Source: Angiostrongylus vasorum (Eukaryota > Nematoda > Chromadorea > Rhabditida > Metastrongylidae). From it: 64,000 bases of DNA. Below are positions 1 to 10,345 of the stretch, piece by piece. The notes below the pieces were generated by a model. It was given only the letters and a program-made list of their open reading frames with translations, had not been told where the DNA came from and made no database searches. A program made the translations under genes and the position numbers. Positions within the stretch are counted from its first letter, which is position 1, and every line of letters begins with the position of its first letter. The stretch lies in assembly GCA_018806985.1 (NCBI GenBank), contig JADANN010000122.1:69501-133500 (forward strand), written 5' to 3'.

Positions 1-2
1 TA

Positions 3-221
3 ACTGAACACAAAATTTGGATAAACGAAAGAAACCGCGCTAAACTGAAGCAACTTGAAAAACACATGATTGCACAATGCAAGTCACGGGAAGCTCTTCC
101 ATGCTTGAAAGAAACCAAAGATGTAACACAGCTGATACAACCGTTTAATACAATTAATACATATGTTTCTGGGCAGTTGTACCCAAGTAGCATCTTGGGA
201 TTGCAGCTGAAAGAAATATGA
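3..221 (+). CDS. 3' end of an unknown coiled-coil-like protein (truncated by window edge)
   Basis: An open frame of 72 codons runs from the window edge to a TGA at 219-221. It lacks a start codon here, so the 5' part lies outside the window. The product is rich in charged and amide residues (it includes NERNRAKLKQLEKHM), which suggests a helical or coiled-coil segment, followed by a less charged tail ending GLQLKEI. An open frame of this length with balanced amino-acid composition is unusual for AT-rich spacer DNA, so a real terminal exon is the best reading. I recognise no family. It could also be the end of a degraded transposon ORF. Nothing on the + strand for the next 30 kb continues it. 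Confidence 0.45.
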   Translation, partial: TEHKIWINERNRAKLKQLEKHMIAQCKSREALPCLKETKDVTQLIQPFNTINTYVSGQLYPSSILGLQLKEI

Positions 222-779
222 TCCTTGTCATGAACTAAGGCGATAACCCTTGGCATAAACTCAGACGATATAGTAGGAATCTCTTATGGCTACTGAACAA
301 TCATCCGAAGAAGTGATATAATGTGAGGAGGTGGGGTGGGGAAGAAAATAAGGAAAGTAGGCCAGTGAAGCGGAACAGCAAGTCATGATCGGGTCGGGAG
401 CGTGGATTCGTATCCACGAATAGCAGGAATGAACGAAGATATCCCGTTTCTGTGAGCAGGGACAGGATCGCCATCAGGGTCAAACTACTGCGCCACTAGT
501 TTTTTAACTCCTTTCTCAAAATGTGAGAAGGGAGCTCAGCTCCTCATTTCATTGAAGACCGGTCCAATGCCCAGTTTTCATTTTAACCTAAATTAACAAG
601 GCATATGTTCTCGCGATTCTGATTCGTCTGGAGATATATGCCATAGAAGAGAAGTAAAAGTAGAGCATACGAACAGAGGTATTTTCAAAGAGCAGTCAAA
701 CTCTAAACAGAAAGGACTTAACATCGCTAAGGAGCTAAGCATTCCACATCGTAGGAACACAGATTAAGCTATGACACAG

Positions 780-1025
780 ACGTGCAGGAAACGATCCTTC
801 AGAGTTCAGTTACGGTCAGATTAGGGATGGCGAAGGGAGAACATGAGAGTGGAACAGTGGAACTTCGAGGAGCGCCACGTCGGCGAACTGCAATCTCACA
901 ACCGGTCAGACGGACACTACGAGAACCCAAGCGAGACGGCGACGCGCACCCACCCGGGACACTCTCCCAGTTGCGCAGGAGTCCGAGTCGGGCGCCAGAG
1001 AGGAGACTGGCTGCTTCACATTGGA
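780..1025. other. GC-rich island with overlapping open frames
   Basis: This stretch is clearly richer in G, C and CpG than its surroundings. Two + frames and one - frame stay open through it, which is what high GC alone produces. The possible products are arginine/proline-rich and match nothing I know. It could be a promoter-like CpG patch, an exon of an unseen gene or foreign DNA. No splice sites clearly delimit it. Confidence 0.25.
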
Positions 1026-1126
1026 CTATAGCTCTAATCGAAATGAGTTATGGAATTTCGGATAATTCCCATGCTCTCAGAGTGGTAGTTAACTGGTTTT
1101 TACGAATTCACGACTAATAAGACATT

Positions 1127-1397
1127 CAGAGCGCGTGTAGCGCTCGAGACACCTGCAATACACATTAAATCGATCCCCGCGCCCCTGGCTCATCAAGCTC
1201 TTCATCCCTCCGAGGTCGGCAAATTGGTACCAGAATTACCTGGGAAGATAGCAGCACTGGATCGATAAATCGGTAGGCCACCTCGAGTCATTGTAAAGGC
1301 CAGATATGCATTCAATCACTTTTAATGATGCTTAGTGAAATCGAATGCATGGCGTATTCCTCAGGGATACATCAACGCTCAAACCTTCTTTTTTTAA
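1127..1397 (+). repeat. SINE-A copy (tRNA-derived), degraded head
   Basis: Nearly full-length member of the dispersed family with a tRNA-like head, a body containing ggtcggcaaattggtacca, and the 3' motif atcgaatgcatggcg. The A box is damaged (tagcgctcgag). The tail is T-rich. Confidence 0.8.
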
Positions 1398-1970
1398 GTG
1401 TGAAGCAATTTTGTGGGAAAACTATGCAAGAATAAATGGTGAGGACCAAACGTTGTTTTTCGAGACGTTGTTTACTCGAAAAAAACCATTGTAGCAACAA
1501 ATCTCTGAAAAGCGGCAAAACAGAGTCATATGAACTGAAGGAAACAGTTACATGAAATAAAGCGGATTTAAGAATAATGATTTATGGAACTTTGTTAGAA
1601 CAGCGCATGCTCAATGCAGATGATGGAGATCAATCCTGAACGCGCTTCCTTCCAAGCATCGAATTCGACGTGTCACAAGAGTCCCGACATGGGATCAGGA
1701 ACGCCCGTTCAGTGGACCAGGTGTCCTGGCCGTCCAGGTCAAGGATAGAGTCGGCGTTAAGTAGGCGAGTTACGCCGACACTACAGCCGGACATTTTCCG
1801 GAATACAAGTAATGTCAGCAATTCATGTGAGGTCAACCAACTGAAGAGCAACTAAATCATAACTATGGATGTGGACCATTCCTCTTTTAAATTTATGAAG
1901 AATAACGACAGCATTGGAGAATATGGATGATTCCAGCACGTGGCACTCATAGGACCAAGTAAATAAAAAA

Positions 1971-2203
1971 AATGATAAAGCGTTTGGAGTTGATCAATTC
2001 CTGACCGATGGCGTCATGCATTCGACTTCACTAAGCAACGTCGGAGGTGATTAAACGCATACCTGCCCGTTACAATGACTGGCGGTGGCCTACCGATGTA
2101 TCGAGCCAGTGCTACTATCCTCCCGGACAAAGGGTTTGGTGAGTCCGAGTCACGTGACCATGTGTAAATTGCAGGGGCATCTCTAACCACTGCGCTACAT
2201 GTG
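1971..2203 (-). repeat. SINE-A copy, reverse orientation
   Basis: Reverse complement of the same family. It starts with the inverted tail (gataaagcgtttggag) and ends with the inverted A box (ccactgcgctacatg). It is diverged and slightly shortened in the middle. Confidence 0.8.
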
Positions 2204-2654
2204 AAAAGCAGTCAGCGTAGACCTTTTTGTAATCCTTCTAAGTCTTACCCGGAGAGGATTTTTTAAAGTTAAGATAGAAAGCTTAACAGGAAATGGAGAT
2301 CACCGAACTAGTTCTTGCCAAAACTAGGAGTGGCTGCTAAATGTAGCAATATTTATTGAATCCCACCCAAAAAAAGGATATGGATGAGAGACTTCGAATA
2401 GGTGTTGATTATTCTGCAACTCGTAAGCGACGAAGCAACTTGAGAATATACAGCAGCTTATGCGATCCTCCGCAAGTGTCGTGATCCGACCGCGCTCGCC
2501 CACCATGGAGATGCCGGAATCGATAACGATGTAGTTCCAGCCCATCGCTGCCGTCGCACAGACTTTTTTTTACTATGGCTAACAGCGATATATGTTGCTT
2601 AGTATTATTCCTTCTATTCTTAAAAATAGTGATTATTCTTTTAAAAAAACAGAG

Positions 2655-2851
2655 GGGCGCATGTAGTGTAGTGGTCGGAAGCGCTCTCTAATACACATGG
2701 GATCGTTCCGGCGCCACAGGCTAACCAAGCTTTCCATCCTCCTTGGTTTGGCAGAATTCTGTCACCTCCAACGATGCTTAGTGAAGTCGAATGCATGGCG
2801 CATCCATCAGGGATGGATCAATGCCAAGAGGCTTATTCTTTTACTTATCCT
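2655..2851 (+). repeat. SINE-A copy with internal deletion
   Basis: The tRNA-like head (tgtagtgtagtggtcgg) and the 3' part (cgaatgcatggcgcatcc) are present. About 90 bases of the body between them are missing. Confidence 0.8.
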
Positions 2852-2955
2852 TTATTATTCCCTCGTTTTGCATACAGCTCTCACATTTATATACAGAACA
2901 GTCGTATTTGTTGTCATAAATTCGGCTAACTGCTCTTAAGTGTCAGCAATCCAAG

Positions 2956-3243
2956 GGGGAGCGTGTAGCGCAGTGGTAAAAAAGTGCCCTGCAGCACACA
3001 CGTGGTTGTTGGTCTGATCTCGCGAGCAGAGGCCACGAAACCCTCCGTCTCTAGCTCGGGAAACCAGCACCGGACTTGTTTAGGGAGGATTGCAGCATTC
3101 ACTTGAGACACCCATGGGCCACCGCTAGTCATCGCATAGGCCAGATATGCATTCACTCACCTCTAACAGTGCTAGATGAAGCCTAATGCATGGCGAGTAC
3201 CACAGGGATTCGTCAACGCCGAGGGCTTTATCCTTCATGCTTT
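2956..3243 (+). repeat. SINE-A copy with divergent B box region
   Basis: The head gtgtagcgcagtggtaaaa and the 3' part are recognisable. The anticodon/B-box region (tggttgttggtctgatc) differs from the usual gggatcgatcc, so this may be an older subfamily. Confidence 0.7.
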
Positions 3244-4490
3244 TTATCCGAGAAGGGCTCTCTCCATCTATCACATTCTTCTCGTATCGACCTCCAGATC
3301 GTTTTCCCGGTTCCGTCGCTCCTGCAATCACGTTCTGCCCGCATTAGGTCTAATTTCGCATCGCATACTGATCCTTTATGTTCACTTTCACGTACGTGCA
3401 TCCACATGACTTTTGATTGGAAAGAACATCTTTAGTGACTTAATACTTCTCCGTGAAATGAATAACACAGCGCTCACCACTGTGGTTATCACAGATGGAA
3501 GATTTCTACCTCGTCATGTTATAAACGAAATCTGTTAAGATGGAAGGGCACTGACATAAAGATATGACAAACGATCCCTCTTCCGAAATTCACATAACAT
3601 CGTTCATACCCAGCAATGTACAAACTATGCTCTTATGATGACATTCTGACCTAAAAAATTAATAAAGTGATTTCCAACCTTCATTATCTTCTCGCATATA
3701 ATTGACTACATTTGAGACCTCATACCTGAAGTTCTAACCCATTCACGATCATGTACACTGACTTCAATACGTACGCTGGCGTACGGACATTACACATTGA
3801 TTTGAATGCGCACGTTTTTGCTTCCTTCTTACCCAAAATGCTGCGTGTAACTCGCAGTGGTCCGCAGTCGACCAGAGCTATTCATCTACAGTCACGATTA
3901 ATTAGTAATTTATAGAACAGCGACCATTACGCAGTTGATCATGAAAGTCGTACGGTCAGGACGATCAACGATGAAGACTACCTAACGGATTCATAGTGGT
4001 ACCCTTACTATCAGGTACCACTCATCCTACGCAAGATTGATTACAAATTTGGCTCGAAGAATGATATGACACTTTTACTGCTTTTATCGAAATGAGGATA
4101 AATCACTATTTTACTCACGAGCAGACACGAGATAGCAAGATTTATTTAACACTGGCTGCTGCTTGGAAAGTTAGAATTGACACGCGATATACGGAGCCAG
4201 ACACTTTCATAAACCCCAGAGAAAAACTCGATGCGTAAATTTCATTCGAGAAGTGAACAGTGTCTTTTGAACACATACCGCTTTGTTTCTTATAAGTACT
4301 CCAGTACTGTTGGAGAACAGCCGTACAGAGTCTTACATGGGTGGCCCGGCAAAAGTCTAAAAACCCTCCTGAGTTATGGCGCGAGATCACATATGATCAC
4401 AAGGTATTCCTCCATGCGGTTCTTTCTTGAATTTCTAGAATTCATCCAGAATGCTTTAAGAGTTTTACAGGGCTAACATTTTAGATTTCT
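3244..4490. other. Intergenic stretch, no gene recognised
   Basis: Only short overlapping ORFs without supporting splice phases are seen. It contains one perfect 9-base inverted repeat (agtggtacc at 3995-4003 and ggtaccact at 4014-4022, loop 10), which could be a small hairpin. Confidence 0.4.
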
Positions 4491-4499
4491 GTGCAAAGA

Positions 4500-4770
4500 T
4501 GGTTACTTTTACTTCCAAATCTCCGTAATGTCTTATTGTCCCTATACGTGCCCAGTGGAGTGTTTTGTTTGACTTCGAACTTCTCAACTAGATGTTCTTT
4601 TGTACCAACACATAGTGGTCTACCCGTTTTGCAAATGTATTCTAACCCAGATCGAGTAAAACGTACCCAAACTCTTGCATTCACCTTCTCTACCGTTAAA
4701 GCATATTATGCAATTTTTGCGCTATGCATAGACGGTCGTACAAGCGGTTAGGAACTAGCTAAAGTTTTAG
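4500..4770 (-). mobile_element. Penelope-like element fragment, GIY-YIG endonuclease end, left arm
   Basis: The minus strand encodes a fragment around EYICKTGRPLCVGTKEHL. This resembles the YIG-ETGR-(x)n-KEH part of the GIY-YIG endonuclease carried at the C-terminus of Penelope-like retroelements. The copy is degraded and has no reverse transcriptase. It is mirrored by the better-preserved arm at 5090-5400, so the two arms form an inverted repeat around a spacer of roughly 300 bases. The family assignment rests on this short motif only. Confidence 0.5.
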
Positions 4771-5089
4771 AGAGTTCCGTGGTGTTTCTTTCGCTGTTAC
4801 CGAATTCCCTAAAGTGTATCGAGTACCTCTCCTCTCACCCTTTGTACACAGAAACACGCTTGTGAATGTCTCGAACAGCAGCAATGTGTGCACAGGGAAG
4901 AGAGCGGGAGGAATTTGGCGCGGCAGACTGCCATTTCCAACTACTACGAAACAGTAGCTCCTAGGGGTAGGTTTAGAAGAAAAAAAAACTCCCAAATGAC
5001 AAGTTTAGCGAAAAAAACGGTCTCGTTTAACCGGGGGCTTTATCACCAACGAAGGAAGCACAGCTATAAAGCTCTACTTAAAAAGGCCC

Positions 5090-5400
5090 GCTCTAGAGAA
5101 TTCGATAGCCTCGATTGAAATTCCACCGAACACTTCCAAACCTCAGCTAGTTCATAATAGCTTGTATAATCGTCTAGGTATAACACAAAAATTGCATAAT
5201 ATGCACCAATGGTAGAGATGGTTATTGCATGGTTCGTCCACGACCTCTTGAAAGCGTACGGGAACGACAAATACTTTGGCGAAACGGGTAGACCACTCTG
5301 CGTCCGTATAAAAGAACATCTAGTTGGTAAGCTAAAAAGTGGAAAAACAACACTCCTCTAGGCAGGCATAGGACACAAATATATAACGGAGAAGATTTTA
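5090..5400 (+). mobile_element. Penelope-like element fragment, GIY-YIG endonuclease end, right arm
   Basis: The plus strand encodes YFGETGRPLCVRIKEHLVGK, close to the GIY-YIG core (Y-x-G-E-T-G-R and R-x-K-E-H). The frame then meets a stop. The upstream segment 5112-5225 is the inverse of 4690-4790. Together with the left arm it forms a head-to-head or tail-to-tail pair of element ends. Confidence 0.55.
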
Positions 5401-5479
5401 TTCCTCGCCCTTGTAAGGATCTGTGCAGCTGGTCTCCACCAGACTGGAAGGCTAACATAGAATAAAATTATGAGTTATA

Positions 5480-5850
5480 AGCAAAACTGGAACCTCAGGT
5501 GCGCTTCGAACTCGCGATTACGCTTTGCGGAGGTTCACGTGTTATTCACTGCACCAACTGAGGCCCTTGCTTTGCCTTTGTCTTTGCCAGCTTTAACTCT
5601 AACCGTGCTACAAACAATAACCCGTCAGCGGGAATAGTCTGAGGAACACAAGTCGATGTTGAACCCAGGTAAGCGGAAGTTTCACTCAAAATCCTTGACG
5701 GGCGATTGCTGATAGCACCGTTAGAATTTTTAAAAAATCTGGCTCAGACAGGCAAAGCAAGGGCTTCGGTTGATGTAGTGGATACCACCTAAGCCCGCGG
5801 TAAAGGCAATCGCGCGTTCGAAGCACAACCGAAGTTCCGAGTTTTGCTCA
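5480..5850. repeat. Inverted-repeat (fold-back) element
   Basis: The left end (gcttcgaactcgcgattac, then tgaggcccttgctttgcct) recurs in inverted form at the right end (aggcaaagcaagggctt, then ggcaatcgcgcgttcgaag). The element is non-coding. A related half is present near 31010-31190 inside an intron of the PAP2 gene, so it is a dispersed family. Confidence 0.6.
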
Positions 5851-6177
5851 TATGTCAAGATCCTTCTGGTTTTATACATGTCGCAAAAAATTGTGCTTCT
5901 TCTGACGAATGAATATTTGTTAGTGTACCACTAAACAACAAACAACTTTTGATATGTCACTTTTTCTTTCTTTCATTGTTTGAAGATCGTAGACTAGCTG
6001 AAAGATGTTACCTTGCTTGTGCCGGTTGACTAAAATTTTGATATGAGAGAATTCCTTGTAGTTAACAAAAACCACAGTAATGGAAGGACACTACAGCCAT
6101 ACCCTGTTGTCCTCGAGGAAGTTGTCATCTATGCAGACGTAACAGGAGCGATTCAGTTTGTTCAGTTGCTTGGACAC

Positions 6178-6501
6178 CTATGTGGAAACAAAAAATATGA
6201 CACCACTAGTCTGATTTGGCGATAACGATGAATGAAAATCATTTAATCCATTTTCCCTTAAGAACAGATTATGCACAAGGTCTTCAATTACTCTGACTCT
6301 TCTGTTCAACGGATAGGAATATTGTTTGTTGTGAAAATCTGTCAAATATGCCCACCGTCGCCAGTTGCTTTGCCAGTCGTGCCCCAAGCTTCGGCCGAAT
6401 GTGAATCGACTTTCAATGCCTTTAATCGTGACTTGATTTAGATTGCTATTTGTATTACCACATATGGTTACCCAGTTTAAAGCACAGCTCCATCTCTGTC
6501 T
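6178..6501 (-). CDS. Unidentified open frame of about 107 codons
   Basis: The minus strand is open from just after a TGA at 6502-6504 down to a stop at 6178-6180. The composition looks protein-like (it includes GHDWQSNWRRWAYLTDFHNK). A possible splice acceptor (aaaatgaag) sits at its upstream edge. I recognise no family and no adjoining exon. It may be an exon, a transposon remnant or chance. Part of the opposite strand (6043-6225) is also open. Confidence 0.25.
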   Translation of the reverse strand, partial: RQRWSCALNWVTICGNTNSNLNQVTIKGIESRFTFGRSLGHDWQSNWRRWAYLTDFHNKQYSYPLNRRVRVIEDLVHNLFLRENGLNDFHSSLSPNQTSGVIFFVST

Positions 6502-7200
6502 TCATTTTCAAGGGTAGTGTTGGCAACAAGTCTACTTTCGCTACACGTTGTTCTGCGTTAGTCGTGATGTGAACTAAACACCTAGACCTAGTTCCGTACT
6601 TCTATTCGAAAATCAACTTCAAAGACGAGGGATGACTTACAAGCTTCAAATTACTGATAAACCAAACAAGGTTGAGGGTGGGACAAAACTGCTGGACTTT
6701 AGTAGTCCATCCGAAAAGAACTTAGAAAATATACACTAATAACAGACACAGAGTATCTTTGTTTAGTTTCTGATGACAGAAACGCTCACAAATTCATTCT
6801 ATATGTAAATGCTGACACTTACTTAAAGCGATCATATGGAAATCAAGAAGCATAGAAGGGACACGCTTAGCACGACGTTTACTTACTCAATTTTCGAGAA
6901 TTTTTTTTCAAGATGTTTCCATCCTGTTAGTCTCCTATGCTTTCTTCCATTTATAGCTGTTTTTTGTAAAAGTCATGTGCAGTAAAGAATTTCGCGAAAT
7001 CTCATTGACGAAATGGTAAATGTCCCTATTAAGAATCATGATCGTCTGATGGGCAACACTTCCACTCATTACTGTGCGGACAGCTGCACAACGGAGAATC
7101 AACGTTTGTGATAAACCAATCTTCAAACCCATCGTCATTTAACCTCGGTAGCAAAATGATCAACATGTGTATAAATTGTTGAGCCCATATGGATAAAAAA
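6502..7200. other. Intergenic, nothing recognised
   Basis: AT-rich sequence without ORFs of convincing composition on either strand, and without repeats I can match elsewhere in the window. Confidence 0.4.
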
Positions 7201-7202
7201 AT

Positions 7203-7491
7203 AAGAAGGATAACGCTCTCGGCGTTGATCAGTCCCCTGAGGGATGCGCCATGCATTCGACTTCATTAAGTATCGTTGGAGGTGATTGAATGCATATGCG
7301 ACCTCTACAATGACTTGCGGTGGCCTGCCGATGTATCGACCCAGTGCTGCTAGTACTGCTATCCTCCCAGACAAGTCTGGTACCAATTTGCCGACCCCGG
7401 AGGGAAGGAAGGCTTGGTGGGCCATAGGGCGCGGGATCGATCCCACGTTCGTGTCGCAGTGGCGCCTCCAACCACTGCGCCACACGCGCCC
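7203..7491 (-). repeat. SINE-A copy, reverse orientation, near full length
   Basis: Reverse complement of the consensus from the inverted tail (ggataacgctctcggcg) to the inverted head (cactgcgccacacgcgccc). The inverted B box (gggatcgatccc) and the middle body are intact. The long ORFs covering this region are produced by the repeat and are not genes. Confidence 0.9.
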
Positions 7492-9100
7492 ACATGAGGT
7501 TGATAAATACATTTATCCAGATAACGTTTCGACGTATTCGTCCTTATCAGTGCCGATGATCCGAGTCGATAGTTCAGTCGTTCGTCTTCTCGAAGCGACG
7601 TCAGCGTAGTCGCACCGAAGTCCGCAGTTTTTTCTTGACAAAGTCCCATAAATCAATAATAGCAGCAATTAGTGTGGAAGTTAGACACAGTACAACGAAA
7701 ACTCAATGGTGGATTAGCGAAGAGATTGCACTTCTGCTGGAGAAACTTTATATACCACTATTATACAAGCACCTCACCATATACTTTGCACATTCGCGAC
7801 CTTGCAAGTTTTCCAAATTCGACAGTGATTTTCAAACAACTCGAGTTGTCGAGTTGAAGAGTTAGCATACCTGTAGTTTCCTTCACCGCACCACACTAGA
7901 AGGATGAACAGTTTTCTTTTTCCAAAAGAAGACCCCGCTGGTTTTTCTTTTTTTTAAGTCTAAAAATGTTAGCACAATTCGAGTCCTAGACTAAAACCGT
8001 GCTTGTTTGAATCTTTGCATTGAAAATACCAGCTTTAGAAGTTAAAAAATAAACAAACGTCGGAAAACTACCTTGTTGGTGGTAAACATACACAGCTGTG
8101 GAGATATCGACTTGAACTTACGTGCTACGCATGCATTGAAATCAACGCATGTGGACGTGAAAGTATTAAATATTTATTGGAAATCATAGTTTCTAAAATC
8201 ACTTCGTTTTCCATGATCCTACCACCACGAAAAAACGAATGTGTAAAATCAAGCTGTTTTAACCTAGCTCTTTAAGATAAGCAGGAAAAACAAAATGATG
8301 AGTTCTACAGTAAGACATCTCGTAAAAAATTGCATTAACGGGTAATTAATAACGTTTAGAAACGTCTCCTCATGGGAACTCGTCTACGCAAACCAAAAGC
8401 ATACATATGATTCTTAAGTCCTGTCTAAAATATGACCATATCAGTGATGAAACGGAGCTCCACCACAGCGGATTCTTCTCGCATATACGAGACAACCAAC
8501 GCAGCAACCTGCCACACCCATGACGGCCGCTGCTGTAGTGGCATAACGCACCTAAAAATACATAGCAATCAGGAATCACTACGAATGGCACCATAAGAGA
8601 GCGACAGGAGAGCATCAGAACTGTACTCATTAGGAATATTTTCGTGATAATGTACGCTGACTGCGCTGAAGATGCACTGATCTCAACGTATTCGTGAACA
8701 GGGAACGAATTTGGACAAACTGAATTGATGCAAATGCGTTCATTTCTCATTGCCTAGGTGGGTTGTCCTTTCACTGTAACGAAAGCCACTATTACTGGGT
8801 TACCCGTCACTGTCATTTCCTACTAACACATCGTTTTATCAAAGTTTTAGAAGCTTCTTAAAGAATCCTTTTCACAAGAACATTTGTTTTACGACCTACA
8901 ACTCCCAAATTATACACAAACACAACGTATCCCTCTGGCGCAGAACTATCACTATTCACGTACAAGTTTAAGGTCTTTTATACAACTGATAATTTCTACA
9001 CATAACCTGCAGTTTTTTTATATAACGAACTTTTTACGTAACTTCCAATCCTTACACGCATACAAATCTCTTCGTTATAAGATTCATTGGTTTTTTGCTT
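7492..9100. other. Gene-poor stretch with one membrane-like ORF
   Basis: The only ORF of note is a 126-codon minus frame at 8370-8750 with hydrophobic segments. An alternative spliced reading through a tttttag acceptor gives an alanine/glycine-rich transmembrane-like stretch. Neither reading could be tied to a family or to neighbouring exons. Confidence 0.25.
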
Positions 9101-9108
9101 CCAATAAG

Positions 9109-10005
9109 TTACAATTCAGATGAATTACGAGAAGCATCTCGTCTTGAACTGTACATATCGTAATAACGTCTCTTCTTTCCCACTACTTGAACACCATTAT
9201 ACGGTTTCGATTCTGTTGTTGCGTGCTTCTTCAGCTTCATGTCGACGACGGCTTTACGAGAATTTCTTGTTCCTCCCGTAGGAGTGCCAAGACATGTCTT
9301 TCTCTGCGGTAAGTACTTAGAATGATCGCTAAAGAGATGCCTTCTCTGATTCAGCAAATCACACATAAGCTTCATCACTACAGACTGAGCCATCTCTCCC
9401 GTTTTTGGGGGATCTCTACGAGCATACACCAAATTCTTTTCAGCCTTTTCAAAAAGACTTTTTGAGTCTACTAACGCATCCCATGTCGTAATATGGGATG
9501 CAATAGGATTGAATTCAAGAAACTATTGGAATTCAATAATCCCTCAAATGTGGTATCCTAGCAATTCCTATTATAAGACCGAGACCGATCAAGCTTCTCA
9601 TCTTGCCAACACTTCTTGGCTCACACAGCATCCTTCCGTCCGTTATACGTTTCTCTCATTCATAACCAACTCCCAAACATCGACCCCATAATTTGTAGAA
9701 ATGTATCGGTACGACAACGAGACAAAATCTGTCTTCTCAAACCAAATCGACGTCATCGAACCACCGGTTGCGGGCCAAGACAATACTAGATCACTCACTA
9801 ACGACTTCATCGTAATCATCAATGCTATCAGAGCAGTGATCCTACAGATCACTTCCTTCAGATTCTTCGACATGAGGCAGAACGTGTTGTCCTCCGCATC
9901 TTCAGCTTCTTCATTGTCACTTCCAATGGAGCAGATCGATCAATCATTATTCAATCATTCAGCCACGGAGATGAATCAAGGCCACAAAATTCGGCTCTTG
10001 ACCAA
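9109..10005 (-). pseudogene. piggyBac-type transposase remnant
   Basis: The 107-codon minus frame at 9109-9432 resembles the C-terminal half of the DDE_Tnp_1_7 (piggyBac) domain. It shows the pattern YLPQRKT-C-GT followed by a basic stretch, KLKK, then NGV-x-V and KKRRYYDMYSS, matching the family's Y-L-x-x-K-T-x-x-x-G-T, K-L-K-K, N-x-G-V and W-K-D-K-R-x-V-x-M-L-S-T blocks. Upstream on the same strand (9430-10005) an acidic leader and further pieces are interrupted by several stop codons and frame changes. The element is therefore dead and probably old. No terminal inverted repeats or TTAA borders were identified with confidence. Confidence 0.6.
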
Positions 10006-10345
10006 TTAGATTATAAAGAAAGAAATATGCACACTACTAGAGCGATAGAACGAGGGCTGTTCCATAATTCCGCGCCGTTATGAACTTCTCAAGTCCTCTA
10101 GTTATCGAAATACCAGCCCTATATGTGTCCAGAACGACGTGTTTGGATGGCGCACGATTTGGAAGCAACATAAAATTGGGTCTTTTTCCCACACAGCTAC
10201 ATCAACGTGTTGAACGTTGTGTTTTAATTTGAAGCAAATCGAGTGGCCGGCGAAATCCCCCCAGCTGTAGAACATAGGTCGAATATGAAGTGCAATAATG
10301 GAAAAAAGGGACTGTAGTTAGCATGATCATAAGGTTGGTACAACA

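Noticed and set aside
1127..1200. Possible tRNA genes at the many tggcgcagtgg...gatcgatcc sites
   Set aside because: The heads do not fold as complete tRNAs with paired acceptor and anticodon arms, and they are followed by a constant SINE body.
7135..7649. Overlapping ORFs of 88-125 codons on both strands
   Set aside because: They are generated by a SINE-A copy. The same translated strings appear at every other copy.
8370..8750. 126-codon minus ORF with hydrophobic stretches, considered as a nematode chemoreceptor exon
   Set aside because: No conserved chemoreceptor motif, no second transmembrane exon nearby, and an internal acceptor that changes the frame.
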